Of a stretch of DNA of 64,000 nt, positions 7,732 through 18,375 are shown in pieces (the first letter of the stretch is position 1; each line of letters begins with the position of its first letter). Position numbers and translations under genes: made by a program. The notes below the pieces were generated by a model. That model searched no databases, had not been told where the DNA came from, and saw only the letters and a program-made list of their open reading frames with translations. The stretch comes from Eggerthellaceae bacterium (GTDB taxonomy: Bacteria; Actinomycetota; Coriobacteriia; Coriobacteriales; Eggerthellaceae). The stretch is from positions 1 through 64,000 of the forward strand of contig JAAVZC010000013.1 in NCBI GenBank assembly GCA_022791455.1. The letters run 5' to 3'.

Positions 7732-10044
7732 TTGCTCCAAACCGCCTCGGTCATACTGGACATACCCACCCAATCCCTCGACGCGCCCTACACCTACGCG
7801 CTGGAGGAGGGCTGTGCCGCCGACGGCGAGCCGGTGGAGGTGGGCTGCGCCGTTCTGGTGCCGCTGGGCTCGCGCAAGGCCATCGGGTTCGTCATCGAGG
7901 TGAACGATTTCGAGGAAGAAGGCGCCTGCCCGGTGGAGGCCGGGAAGCTCAAGGGCGTGGAGAAGGTGCTCGCCGGGCCGTACTTTGACGAAGAGGGGGC
8001 CGCATGCGCCCAGTTTCTGGCGGATCGCTACATTGCGCCGCTTTCTTCGTGCATCCGGCTGTTCGCTCCTCCGGGGGGCGTGCCTCACCTGGTGAGCGGC
8101 CCCTACGGCCAGCGGGTGGAGGCGCCTGCGGTGGGGGAGGTGGAAGAGCGCTGGGCGGTTCTTACTGCCGAAGGTGCCGACTTTCAGCCCCGTTCCACTG
8201 CCGTCAAGCAACTGCGGCTGCTTGAGGCCCTGAAGGCGGAGGGCGGCCAGTGCCGCGTGGCCGATTTGGCTGAGCGTATCGGGGACGTTTCGGGCCCCTT
8301 GAAAACGCTTGCGGATAAGGGCGTGGTCGTGGTGGAGCGCCGCCGCCGCCTGCGCGCGCCCATCCAGGCAGAGCCCTTCCAACTGGCCCCTGCGCCGGAA
8401 TTGCTGCCGGACCAGCTGCAGGCGCTTCAGGTGATAGAAGAGGCCCGCGCCGCTCAGGACGGGCACGTGGTGGTGCTCGACGGCGTCACCGGCTCTGGCA
8501 AGACGGAGGTGTACCTGCAGGCCATCTCGTCGGTCATCGCGGAAGGGCGCACCGCCATCGTGCTCGTGCCCGAGATATCCCTCACCCCCCAGACGGTGGG
8601 GCGCTTCCGCAGCCGCTTCGGGGACCGCGTGGCGGTGATGCACTCCCGCATGAGCGCCGGCGAGCGCTTCGACCAGTGGCAGCTCATTCAGGAAGGCGGG
8701 GCAGACGTGGTGGTTGGCGCCCGCAGCGCCCTGTTCGCGCCGCTGGCGAACGTGGGGCTCATCGTCATCGACGAGGAGCACGAGTCCACCTACAAGCAGG
8801 AGAGCGCCCCGCGCTACCGGGCGGTCGACGTGGCCCTTTGGATGATGGGGCGCTCCGGCGGCACCGTTGTTCTGGGGTCGGCCACCCCCAGCATCGACAC
8901 GATGGAGCGGCTGGGCCGCGACGAGCGCTGGCACCATGCCTTGATGCCCCGGCGCACCAACGGCCGTCCGCTGCCGCCGGTGCGCATTGTGGACATGGCC
9001 CACGAGTTCTCCAGCGGCTCCCGCTCCATGTTCTCCGGTGCGCTGAAGAGCGCCCTGGCAGAGACCTTGGGGGCGGGCCGCAAGGCGGTGCTGCTGCTGA
9101 ACCAACGGGGCTTCGCGAAGTTTCTGCTCTGCCGCGATTGCGGGTTCGTGCCCACCTGCCCGTCGTGCGCCACGTCGCTCACCTACCACGAGCACGGCTC
9201 GAAGCTGGCCTGCCACCATTGCGGATACACAGCACCCGTGCCCGCTACGTGCCCGGAGTGCGGCTCGCCCTACCTGAAAAAGTTTGGCGCCGGCACCCAG
9301 CGGGTGGAGGCGGACCTGCGGGTGCTCCTGGACTCCATGCCCGAAGCCGGGCCCGGCGTTCCCATCGTGCGCATGGATGCCGATACTACCCGCTTCAAGG
9401 GGGCCCATCAGCAGCTGCTGGACGCGTTCGCCGCCGCCCCGCGCGCGGTTCTGCTGGGCACCCAGATGATCGCGAAGGGTCTCGACTTCGACGATGTGTC
9501 GCTTGTGGGAGTCATCAACGCGGACACCCAGCTGAACCTGCCGGACTTCCGTTCCGCCGAGCGCACCTTCGGCCTGATAGAGCAGGTGGCGGGCCGCGCC
9601 GGCCGCGGCGAGATTCCCGGCCAGGTGCTGGTGCAGACCTACGAGCCGCAATCGCCGGCCATTGTGGCCGCTGCCCGCTACGCGCGCGACTGGTTCGTTT
9701 CCGGCGAGCTGCAGAAACGGCGCATGTTCGGCTACCCGCCCTATGTGCGCATGGCCAATGTGCTGGTGTGGGGGCCGGACGAAGAGCAGGTGAAGGCGGT
9801 GGCCGCCCAGGTGCACGGCGAACTGGCCCAGCTGCTGCGCGATCAAGTGGGGGACCGCTGGCAGCTTCTGGCGCCCGTGCCCTGCGTGCTGGAGAAGCTG
9901 CGCGGCGCCCATCGCTGGCACATCGTGGTGAAATGCCCGCAAACCGACGACATCTCGCCGCTGCTCCTGCGCTACTTCCGCACCCGCAAACCTGACAAGC
10001 GCGCCAACGTCGCCGTAGATGTAGATCCCCTCGATTTGCTGTAG
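7732..10044 (+). CDS. priA: Primosomal protein N' (replication restart helicase)
   Basis: DGVTGSGKTEVYL, DEEHESTYKQ, zinc-binding CRDCGFVPTCPSCATSLTYHEHGSKLACHHCG. Confidence 0.95.
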   Translation: MLQTASVILDIPTQSLDAPYTYALEEGCAADGEPVEVGCAVLVPLGSRKAIGFVIEVNDFEEEGACPVEAGKLKGVEKVLAGPYFDEEGAACAQFLADRYIAPLSSCIRLFAPPGGVPHLVSGPYGQRVEAPAVGEVEERWAVLTAEGADFQPRSTAVKQLRLLEALKAEGGQCRVADLAERIGDVSGPLKTLADKGVVVVERRRRLRAPIQAEPFQLAPAPELLPDQLQALQVIEEARAAQDGHVVVLDGVTGSGKTEVYLQAISSVIAEGRTAIVLVPEISLTPQTVGRFRSRFGDRVAVMHSRMSAGERFDQWQLIQEGGADVVVGARSALFAPLANVGLIVIDEEHESTYKQESAPRYRAVDVALWMMGRSGGTVVLGSATPSIDTMERLGRDERWHHALMPRRTNGRPLPPVRIVDMAHEFSSGSRSMFSGALKSALAETLGAGRKAVLLLNQRGFAKFLLCRDCGFVPTCPSCATSLTYHEHGSKLACHHCGYTAPVPATCPECGSPYLKKFGAGTQRVEADLRVLLDSMPEAGPGVPIVRMDADTTRFKGAHQQLLDAFAAAPRAVLLGTQMIAKGLDFDDVSLVGVINADTQLNLPDFRSAERTFGLIEQVAGRAGRGEIPGQVLVQTYEPQSPAIVAAARYARDWFVSGELQKRRMFGYPPYVRMANVLVWGPDEEQVKAVAAQVHGELAQLLRDQVGDRWQLLAPVPCVLEKLRGAHRWHIVVKCPQTDDISPLLLRYFRTRKPDKRANVAVDVDPLDLL

Positions 10045-10061
10045 CACTACTCTCCGCCTCA

Positions 10062-10162
10062 GTTGTCATCCTGAGCGGAGCGCGCAGCGCGCAGTCGAAG
10101 GATCTCACCCGGCTGTGGAGATCCTTCGACTCCGGCCTTCGGCCTTCGCTCAGGATGACAAC
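10062..10162. repeat. Intergenic palindromic repeat, family A copy 1
   Basis: GTTGTCATCCTGAGC...GCTCAGGATGACAAC (15-bp perfect terminal inverted repeat), internal TCGAAGGATCTC/GAGATCCTTCGA. Confidence 0.9.
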
Positions 10163-10178
10163 AGGCTTGACCGCGCGG

Positions 10179-10194
10179 CTCCAGTCGAGATGAC
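10179..10194. repeat. Partial family B repeat end CTCCAGTCGAGATGAC
   Basis: Reverse complement of the family B start GTCATCTCGACCGGAG (11673 onward) with one mismatch. Confidence 0.5.
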
Positions 10195-10295
10195 ATATTG
10201 TTGCGCGAGTCGGTTTGTGATATTCTATGAGTTCGCGGCTTGCGGCCTATTATGGCGAAGCTGTATCTAAATTCGTCCTATAGAAAGGAGACGGC

Positions 10296-11588
<1,293 letters not shown>

Positions 11589-11602
11589 TTTCCGAAACTG
11601 TG

Positions 11603-11630
11603 GATGCCCGCCCCGGCGGGCATCTTTCTT
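11603..11630 (+). terminator. Rho-independent terminator of rpoD
   Basis: GATGCCCGCCCCGGCGGGCATCTTTCTT. Confidence 0.85.
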
Positions 11631-11671
11631 ATAAGGGAAGGGGTGCCTGAGCCCACTTCCCATCCGCCTAA

Positions 11672-11718
11672 CGTCATCTCGACCGGAGGCCCCGAAGGGG
11701 CCGAAGTGGAGAGATCCC
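11672..11718. repeat. Intergenic repeat, family B
   Basis: CGTCATCTCGACCGGAGGCCCCGAAGGGGCCGAAGTGGAGAGATCCC with internal GGCCCC/GGGGCC palindrome. Confidence 0.65.
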
Positions 11719-11775
11719 GCGCGGGCCGGAGGCCGGATTAATCGCTCGGCTACGCAAACGCACGAATGGAGCCCC

Positions 11776-14190
11776 ATGGACCGTCAGAATCTTGCCGAAC
11801 CCTTCGAATATTTCGCCACGTGCCCCCCGGGGGCCGAGCAGCTGCTGGCCGCCGAGCTCAAGGGCCTGCGCTGCCGCCAGGTGAGGCCGCTGGGCGGCGG
11901 CGTCGCGTTCTTCGGCACGCCCGCCACCGCTGCGCGCGTGTGCCTGTGGTCGCGGCTGGCGGGCAATGTGACGGTAACCTTGGCGCGCGTGGGCGCGGCC
12001 GATTCCGACGAGCTCTACGATGCGGTACGCGCCCTTGACTGGGAGGCGGTGCTGGTGCGCGGCGCCACAATGGCGGTCTCGGCCAAGGGCTCGAACGACC
12101 AGCTGCGCCACAGCCACTTCACCGCCCTGCGGGTGAAGGACGCCATCTGTGACGCGCTGATGGAGCGGGCCGGCTGGCGCCCTTCGGTGGACGCCCAAAC
12201 GCCCGATGCCGCCATCGAGGTGCGCCTGAGGGGCGATAAGGCCACTATAAGCCTGAACCTGAGCGGCGCATCGCTGCACCGGCGCGACTACCTGGACGAG
12301 CACGACGGCCCGGATGCACCGCGCACGGTGGCCCAGGCGGCGGCTCTTCTGGCGCTCTTGGATTGGGGAAAGCTCGTGAACGAGGGCGGCAGCCTGTATG
12401 ACCCCTCCTGCAATGAAGGTCTTCTGGTGTGCGAGGCGGCGCTCGCGCTCTGCCAGTGCGCGCCCGGCATCAGCCGCAGCCGCTGGGGTTTTCTGGGCTG
12501 GGCGCAGCACGACGCAGACGCGTGGGACCAGATGCTCGCAGAAGCAGACGAGCGCTTCGAAGAGGGGCTTGCCGCCGCAGAGGCCCGCTTGCGGGTGCTG
12601 GGCACCAGCAATTCCTCTCCCTCCATTGCCCGCGCCCGGGTGCATGCAAAGCGGGCGGGCGTTTCCAAAGCGGTGAGCGTGGAGCTCTACGACGATGAGG
12701 CGCTTGACGACGGCTCCTTGTTCGCGCGCTTGCGCCCTGAAGGCGAGTCGCCCTTGGCGGTGGCCTGGTGCCGCCCTGCCGACCATTCCACCGAAGACGC
12801 CCGCGCCCGCTTCGAGGAGCAGGCCTTCCAGCGGGCCTGCGCGCAGGCGCCGGCGGGGTCGCTGTTCGCCAGCTCTGCCGAGTCGGATCTTTCCCAGCTG
12901 TTCGGAGAAGGGGCCGAGTGCAGCGCCCTGCTGAAGGCGGGGGAGCAACGGGCGGTTCTGGCGGTTCGCTCCGGCGGCCCGAAGGCCCAGGAGAGCATCT
13001 TGGTGCCCGACCCCAACGGCGGCTCCGAGCACAAGGTGATCGTGTACGAGAAGGGGTCGGAGCAGTTCGCCAGCCGCCTTTCCAAAGTGGCCCGGCAGCG
13101 GCGCAAGTGGGCGCGCAAGAACAATGTGGCCTGCTACCGCGTTTACGACCGCGATCTGCCGGAGTACAGCTGCTCGGTGGACGTGTACGGCGGTGCTGGC
13201 GACAACAGCGGCGCCACCTATGTGCAAGTGGCCGAGTACCAGGCCCCCAAAACGGTCGATGCGGCTACGGCCTACCGCCGCTTCGCCGATGTGCTGGCCA
13301 TTGTGCCGGTAGTGCTGGGGATGCGGCCGGACCACGTGTTCTCGAAGGTGCGCAGCCACGGCAAGGGAGGCTCCCAGTACGCGAACCGCGATCGACGCGG
13401 CTACGCGGCCGTGACGGCGGAGGAGGCGCTTTTGCCGGCCAACAGCCCGCTGGCCGCCGCGCTGCGCAAAGAGGGGCTGGATGTGGCGGTCTCCTCCGGC
13501 GCCAGCGGCGGGGAGTGCCTGTTCAAAGTGGACTTCGGCTCTTACCTCGATACCGGCTTGTTTCTCGACCATCGCCTGACGCGGCAGATGGTGGCCTCGC
13601 TTTCCGCGGGGAAGACTTTCCTGAATTTGTTCGCCTATACGGGCACTGCCTCTGTCCATGCAGCGATGGGCGGTGCGCGAGAGACTACGACCGTGGACTT
13701 GTCCCAGACCTACTTGGATTGGGCCATGGAAAACTTCCGGCTGAACGGGTTGGAGGTACCTGCAGCGGAAAGATCCTTCGCTCCGCTCAGGATGACGAAG
13801 AAAAAAGGATTGATTGCTCCCAACCAGTTTGTTCGGGGGGATGTGACCGCTTGGATTACCGAGGCGCGGCGTGGCGGGCAGAAGTTCGACCTCATCTTCG
13901 TCGATCCTCCCACCTTTTCGAACTCCAAGGCGATGGGCAGCCGCACCTGGGATGTGCAGCGCGATCACGTGGAGCTGCTCATCGGCGTCAGCCGGCTTCT
14001 GGCGAAAGGGGGCCTGGCCGTGTTCTCCTGCAACCTGAAGGGCTTCAAGCTGGTCGCCGAAGAGCTGGAGCGCTACGGCGTGGAGGCGCGCGACATCACC
14101 GCCCTCACCATTCCGGAGGACTTCGAGCGCACGCCGAAGGTGCACCACTGCTTCCTGATTCGCCGCATACCGGTTTCTGCGCAGTCGTAA
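11776..14190 (+). CDS. rlmL: Bifunctional 23S rRNA methyltransferase RlmK/L-like
   Basis: FEYFATCPPGAEQLLAAELKGL, ISLNLSGASLHRRDY, DPSCNEGLL, C-terminal RlmK part KTFLNLFAYTGTASVHAAMGGA, FVDPPTFSNSKAM. Confidence 0.9.
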   Translation: MDRQNLAEPFEYFATCPPGAEQLLAAELKGLRCRQVRPLGGGVAFFGTPATAARVCLWSRLAGNVTVTLARVGAADSDELYDAVRALDWEAVLVRGATMAVSAKGSNDQLRHSHFTALRVKDAICDALMERAGWRPSVDAQTPDAAIEVRLRGDKATISLNLSGASLHRRDYLDEHDGPDAPRTVAQAAALLALLDWGKLVNEGGSLYDPSCNEGLLVCEAALALCQCAPGISRSRWGFLGWAQHDADAWDQMLAEADERFEEGLAAAEARLRVLGTSNSSPSIARARVHAKRAGVSKAVSVELYDDEALDDGSLFARLRPEGESPLAVAWCRPADHSTEDARARFEEQAFQRACAQAPAGSLFASSAESDLSQLFGEGAECSALLKAGEQRAVLAVRSGGPKAQESILVPDPNGGSEHKVIVYEKGSEQFASRLSKVARQRRKWARKNNVACYRVYDRDLPEYSCSVDVYGGAGDNSGATYVQVAEYQAPKTVDAATAYRRFADVLAIVPVVLGMRPDHVFSKVRSHGKGGSQYANRDRRGYAAVTAEEALLPANSPLAAALRKEGLDVAVSSGASGGECLFKVDFGSYLDTGLFLDHRLTRQMVASLSAGKTFLNLFAYTGTASVHAAMGGARETTTVDLSQTYLDWAMENFRLNGLEVPAAERSFAPLRMTKKKGLIAPNQFVRGDVTAWITEARRGGQKFDLIFVDPPTFSNSKAMGSRTWDVQRDHVELLIGVSRLLAKGGLAVFSCNLKGFKLVAEELERYGVEARDITALTIPEDFERTPKVHHCFLIRRIPVSAQS
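13771..13796 (+). repeat. Family A repeat remnant inserted in frame in rlmKL
   Basis: AGATCCTTCGCTCCGCTCAGGATGAC matches the right half of the family A repeats at 10062 and 24168 with the middle missing; translates to RSFAPLRMT inside AERSFAPLRMTKKKGLIAP. Confidence 0.85.
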
Positions 14191-14200
14191 AAATTTTCCC

Positions 14201-14228
14201 TTGCGCGGACGAGAGTGTTCTGTATAAT
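14201..14228 (+). promoter_or_regulatory. Promoter of tRNA-Asn (TTGCGC-N16-TATAAT)
   Basis: -35-like TTGCGC 14201-14206 and -10 TATAAT 14223-14228. Confidence 0.7.
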
Positions 14229-14264
14229 ATCTTCTTGCGCGTTGATGAGATGCGCGGTTGATAT

Positions 14265-14340
14265 TCCTCGGTAGCTCAATTGGCAGAGCATCCGGCTGTT
14301 AACCGGAGGGTTGTAGGTTCGAGTCCTACCCGAGGAGCCA
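14265..14340 (+). tRNA. tRNA-Asn (GTT)
   Basis: TCCTCGG acceptor, anticodon stem CCGGCTGTTAACCGG, TTCGAGTCC T-loop, encoded CCA. Confidence 0.95.
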
Positions 14341-14350
14341 CTGAATTTCC

Positions 14351-14376
14351 GAGCCTGCTGATCAGCAGGCTTTTTC
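14351..14376 (+). terminator. Terminator after tRNA-Asn
   Basis: AGCCTGCTGATCAGCAGGCTTTTT. Confidence 0.85.
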
Positions 14377-14379
14377 ATG

Positions 14380-14823
14380 TCATAACACCAGCAGCAGAAT
14401 AGCCATAAGGCCGGCGAAGGGGAGCGCCAGCGCCGCGCCGGCAATCACGTCTTTCGCGTAATGAACGCCTCCCTGCACGCGAAGGAAGGCCAGAAGGGCC
14501 GTGAGGGCCAGCAAGACGGCGCAGACGGCCGGAAACCCTGCCACGCCCCAGCAGAGGCTGATGAGGGCGGCACAAAAGGCGTGGCGGCTTGGGAAGGAGT
14601 CGTTTTCCCCGTCGCGGCCGATGGCGGGGGCAATTCCCGTTACCTGGTAGGGGCGCGGCGCACCGATGGCCTTGCGCAACCACCCCACGAAGAAGAAGCC
14701 CGCGGCTGCCCCCGTCCCGCAAACGCCCAAGCAAAGAAAGCGGCCCTCGCCGGCCAGGACAAGTCCCAGCACGGCGAAGGCCGCGTAGAAAACAACGACG
14801 ATGACCCGGTTGAGCGCGTTCAT
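14380..14823 (-). CDS. PAP2-family phosphatase
   Basis: KAIGAPRPY, FPSRHAFCAALISLC, RVQGGVHYAKDVIAG (PAP2 signature motifs). Confidence 0.88.
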   Translation of the reverse strand: MNALNRVIVVVFYAAFAVLGLVLAGEGRFLCLGVCGTGAAAGFFFVGWLRKAIGAPRPYQVTGIAPAIGRDGENDSFPSRHAFCAALISLCWGVAGFPAVCAVLLALTALLAFLRVQGGVHYAKDVIAGAALALPFAGLMAILLLVL

Positions 14824-14838
14824 CGTAAGAAGGAAAAC

Positions 14839-16128
14839 CTAGGCGTCCAGCTCGTCAGCGGTGAACATGTCCTTGCCCAGGTGCACTTCCTTGCCCTCCT
14901 TGATCATGCGGCGGTACTCGGCGGTAGCGGTGAACACTACGTCGGAAGAGGAGTTGACCGCGGTCTCGCAGGAGTCCTGCACCACGCCGATGATGAAGCC
15001 GATGGCCACCACCTGCATGGCGATGGAGTTGTCGATGCCAAAGAGCGAGCAGCACAGCGGGATGAGCAGCAGCGAACCGCCGGCCACGTCGGAAGCGCCG
15101 CAGGCAGAGATAGCGGCGAGCACCGACAGGATGACGGCGGTGATGGGGTCGACCGACACGCCCACCGTCTGGCAGGCGGCCATGGTCATGATGGTGATGG
15201 TAACGGCGGCGCCGGCCATGTTGATGGTGGAGCCCAGCGGAATGGACACGGAATAGTTGTCCTTGTTCAGCCCCAGCTTCTCGCAAAGCGCCATGTTCAC
15301 GGGGATGTTAGCGGCGGAGCTGCGGGTGAAGAAGGCGGTCAGGCCGGAGTCCTTCAGGCAGCGCAGGATGAGCGGATAGGGGTTCTTGCGGGTGCAGGCG
15401 AACACGATGATGGCATTGGTAACAAGCGCGATGAAGGCCATGCAGCCCACCAGCACCAGAATGATGCGGCCGTACTCAACGAAGATTTCCACGCCGTTTG
15501 TGCCCACGGAGTTGTACACCAGGCCCATGACGCCGAAAGGCGCGAACGCGATAACCCAACGAACCAGGGTGGAAACGGCGTCGGCCAACGTGGAGAACAG
15601 GTTCTTCACGTCGTCGTTGGCGATGCCGCGCAAAATGACGCCGAGCACCGCGGCCCAGGCGAGAATGCCCAGGTAATTGGCATTGGCCAGCGAGTCCACC
15701 GGGTTGCTCACCACGTTCATGATAAGGGTGATGAGCACGTCGCCCACGTTAGAGGGGGAGGACTGCTCCACGATAGTGGAAGTGTCCAGCGTCAGCGGCG
15801 TGGGGAAGATGTAGCTGGCGATGACCGCCACGAGCGCCGCCACGAACGTGCTGATAATGTAGAGGACAACCACGGTGCCCATGGTGCCCTTGCCCTTGGC
15901 GTTGCAGAGGGCGCTCAGGACCAGGAAGAACACCAGGATGGGGGCAACGCCCTTCAGAGCGCCGACGAAGATGTCGCCGAACAGGGTGATGAAGGCGTTC
16001 AGGCCCGTAGGGGTTTCCTGAATGGGGATGAGCAGGGCCAAGATCACGCCAATGATCAGGCCCACGATGATCCTCTTGATGAGGCTGATGTCGTTGTACT
16101 TGCGCACAACCGCTTTAATGGTATCCAC
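14839..16128 (-). CDS. sstT: Serine/threonine:sodium symporter (SstT-like, DAACS family)
   Basis: ISLIKRIIVGLIIGVILALLIP, SSAANIPVNMALCEKLGLNKDNYSVSIPLGSTINMAGAAVTITIMTMAA. Confidence 0.9.
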   Translation of the reverse strand: MDTIKAVVRKYNDISLIKRIIVGLIIGVILALLIPIQETPTGLNAFITLFGDIFVGALKGVAPILVFFLVLSALCNAKGKGTMGTVVVLYIISTFVAALVAVIASYIFPTPLTLDTSTIVEQSSPSNVGDVLITLIMNVVSNPVDSLANANYLGILAWAAVLGVILRGIANDDVKNLFSTLADAVSTLVRWVIAFAPFGVMGLVYNSVGTNGVEIFVEYGRIILVLVGCMAFIALVTNAIIVFACTRKNPYPLILRCLKDSGLTAFFTRSSAANIPVNMALCEKLGLNKDNYSVSIPLGSTINMAGAAVTITIMTMAACQTVGVSVDPITAVILSVLAAISACGASDVAGGSLLLIPLCCSLFGIDNSIAMQVVAIGFIIGVVQDSCETAVNSSSDVVFTATAEYRRMIKEGKEVHLGKDMFTADELDA

Positions 16129-16174
16129 GCGTCTCCCTTCAACTGTGAATATGGTCGACAGCCAAGGAAGAGGA

Positions 16175-16259
16175 TGGTGCGGGCGAAAGGACTTGAACCT
16201 TCACGAGTTTCCTCGCCAGGACCTAAACCTGGTGCGTCTGCCAATTCCGCCACGCCCGC
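16175..16259 (-). tRNA. tRNA-Leu (TAG)
   Basis: Reverse strand GCGGGCGTGGCGGAATTGGCAGACGCACCAGGTTTAGGTCCTGGCGAGGAAACTCGTGAAGGTTCAAGTCCTTTCGCCCGCACCA. Confidence 0.95.
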
Positions 16260-16299
16260 ACATATAACCGCACAATGTGCTTCGCGACCCCGCTCAGCT

Positions 16300-16338
16300 G
16301 CAGTGATGGCCAAATAGTACCAAATTGGTCATCACTGC
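16300..16338. repeat. Long hairpin between tRNA-Leu and pilT
   Basis: GCAGTGATGGCCAA / TTGGTCATCACTGC, 14-bp stem with one mismatch, no T-tract. Confidence 0.6.
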
Positions 16339-16354
16339 CGAGCGAAAAGATGAA

Positions 16355-17419
16355 TTACTCCTCCAGGCGGCGGCGAAGGACGTCCTCGTGGATGGCGTGC
16401 TGCAGGGCGGTCTCCTTCGTGATGATGCCGCGCTGGTAGAGGTTGTAGAGGCTCTGGTCCATGGTGATCATGCCCTCTTCGGCCGACGCGGCAATCACAC
16501 TGTCCATCTGATGGGTCTTCTCCTCGCGGATGAGGTTGCGGATGGCGGGCGTGGCGGTCATGATCTCGAACACGGGAACCAGCGTGCCGTCCTTGGCGGG
16601 CACCAGCTGCTGGCTCACCACGGCGCGCAGCACCATGGCCAGCTGCAGGCGAATCTGCCGCTGCTGGTTGGCGGGGAAGGCGTCGATGATGCGGTCGACC
16701 GTGGAGGCGGCGCCGGTGGTGTGCAGGGTGGAGAACACCAGCTGGGCCATTTCGGAGGCGGTCATGGCGGCGGCGATGGTCTCGGAGTCGCGCAGCTCGC
16801 CAATGAGGATGACGTCGGGCGCCTCGCGCATGGCGGAGCGCAGGGCGTCGTTGTAGGTGGCGATGTCGGTGGGAATCTCGCGCTGGGTGACGATGCATCC
16901 CTCGTGGCGATGAATGTACTCGATGGGGTCTTCCAGCGTGATGATGTGGCCGGAGCGGCTGTGGTTCAGTTTGTCGATGAGGCAGGCGAGCGTAGTGGTC
17001 TTGCCGGAGCCCGCCGGGCCGGTGATGAGCACGAGGCCCTTGTTGAAGTCGGCGCAAGCCATCACCTCGGGCGGAATGGCGCAGCTGGCAGGGTTGGGCA
17101 GCTCGAAGGGAATGATGCGGATGACGGCGCCGTAGGAGCCGCGCTGGCGGAACACGTTCACGCGGAAGCGGCCGAGGCCGGGCACGGCGAAGGAGAAGTC
17201 GTCGTCGTGGCAGGAATCAGCCAGAAGTACGTCCACCGGGCGGTTCGCCATGCGGTAGATGTCGAAGATGAGCTCTTGGGTGTCGGCGGGGGTGAGCTTG
17301 TTCTCACTATAGTGGACAATCTTGCCGTCCTTCTGAGTGGACAGCGGCAGGCCCGCCACGATGAAAACGTCCGCCACCTTGTCATTGACCATTGCCTTGA
17401 GGGATTCGATCAGCGCCAT
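16355..17419 (-). CDS. pilT: PilT-family type IV pilus ATPase
   Basis: GPAGSGKTTTLACLIDKLN, ITLEDPIEYIH, MREAPDVILIGELRDSETI, FSTLHTTGAASTVDRIIDAFP. Confidence 0.93.
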   Translation of the reverse strand: MALIESLKAMVNDKVADVFIVAGLPLSTQKDGKIVHYSENKLTPADTQELIFDIYRMANRPVDVLLADSCHDDDFSFAVPGLGRFRVNVFRQRGSYGAVIRIIPFELPNPASCAIPPEVMACADFNKGLVLITGPAGSGKTTTLACLIDKLNHSRSGHIITLEDPIEYIHRHEGCIVTQREIPTDIATYNDALRSAMREAPDVILIGELRDSETIAAAMTASEMAQLVFSTLHTTGAASTVDRIIDAFPANQQRQIRLQLAMVLRAVVSQQLVPAKDGTLVPVFEIMTATPAIRNLIREEKTHQMDSVIAASAEEGMITMDQSLYNLYQRGIITKETALQHAIHEDVLRRRLEE

Positions 17420-17491
17420 TGCTTCTCCTAACCTTTCAGTTTCATATCTTCAGTCACTGGGGCGCCCATCGCCCGCATTTTCCTGTACGTC

Positions 17492-17989
17492 CTACTTGCC
17501 GTCCCAAAGACCGGTGCCCTCGTCCTCTTCCCAGAGGGTGGCAGTGCTCCATTGGGTGACCACGTAGCCGGCTTCCTCGTCGAAAGCCACCGCCACGTTC
17601 AGCTGCCTGAACCCTTCGCATTCGAAGGTGGCGGAAAGGGTGCCGTTCTCCCAGCTGAGAGCGGTCACCTGGGTTGCCTCCATGTCCACCGCCGCAAGGA
17701 ACCGGTCCACCGCCTTCTGGGCCGCCGCCGCATCCGGAAGCGACGAGCGCACCTGGTTCCAGCCTTCGCCATTGCGCTGGTCGCCCAACGTCTCGTCGAC
17801 GCAGGCCAGCAGCGCTTGGGCGGAGGCTTCGTTGGCGTAGGTGGCGCTCACGGTGGCCTTCTGGCGCTCCGCGATGGCGTTCTGGGCGTTAACGGTGGAT
17901 ACCCCCAGCACCGCCATCACCGCCAGCACCAGCAGAATGAGGAAGGTGAGGATGGTGACCGGTCCCATGCGCAGAAATTTCTCGCTCAT
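17492..17989 (-). CDS. Minor pilin-like protein with single N-terminal TM
   Basis: MSEKFLRMGPVTILTFLILLVLAVMAVLGVSTVNAQ; located within the pil cluster. Confidence 0.55.
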   Translation of the reverse strand: MSEKFLRMGPVTILTFLILLVLAVMAVLGVSTVNAQNAIAERQKATVSATYANEASAQALLACVDETLGDQRNGEGWNQVRSSLPDAAAAQKAVDRFLAAVDMEATQVTALSWENGTLSATFECEGFRQLNVAVAFDEEAGYVVTQWSTATLWEEDEGTGLWDGK

Positions 17990-18375
17990 CGCTCACCTCC
18001 TGCCTGGTAGCTGCAGGTGTCGAACGAGTACACAACGGAATCCCCTTCGACAACCTGGATGGTGAGGGCCTCAAGCGCCCCGGTACCGGCCGCAGCCTCG
18101 CGAGCGGTGCAGCGCACGGTGAAGCCCTCCACCTGAGTCTCGGCGGGCACGTCCGCGCCGGCCGCTGCCGACTCGGCGTAGCTGGTGGCCACGGTCATGG
18201 CCTGGTTGAACGCCTGGTTGTAGCGGGCCTGCTGCACCATGGACCCCATGAGGGAGAACACAATGGCAAGGCTCACGGCGGCGAACAGCAAAAGCAAAGT
18301 CATTTCCAGGAAGAAGGCGCTGTTTCCGCGCGTCCCCTTCCGGCTGCGGCGCAGCTGTGCATCCGGGCGGATCAT
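17986..18375 (-). CDS. Minor pilin-like protein
   Basis: FFLEMTLLLLFAAVSLAIVFSLMG hydrophobic N-terminal segment; overlaps neighbours by 4 nt. Confidence 0.55.
   Translation of the reverse strand: MIRPDAQLRRSRKGTRGNSAFFLEMTLLLLFAAVSLAIVFSLMGSMVQQARYNQAFNQAMTVATSYAESAAAGADVPAETQVEGFTVRCTAREAAAGTGALEALTIQVVEGDSVVYSFDTCSYQAGGER

Noticed and set aside
7705-10047. 780-aa antisense ORF opposite priA (and other long antisense ORFs, e.g. 14461-16317, 21208-23388, 50862-53549)
   Set aside because: His/Arg/Gly-rich composition typical of antisense frames in high-GC codons; the opposite strand encodes recognised conserved proteins.
10179-10194. Promoter for rpoD at the family B fragment
   Set aside because: Sequence matches a repeat end rather than promoter hexamers; a TTGTGA/TATTCT-like promoter lies further downstream around 10214-10230, not asserted.
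14265-14400. tRNA-Asn as integration site of a mobile element
   Set aside because: Downstream sequence is the tRNA terminator followed by ordinary chromosomal genes (PAP2, sstT); no att duplication noticed.
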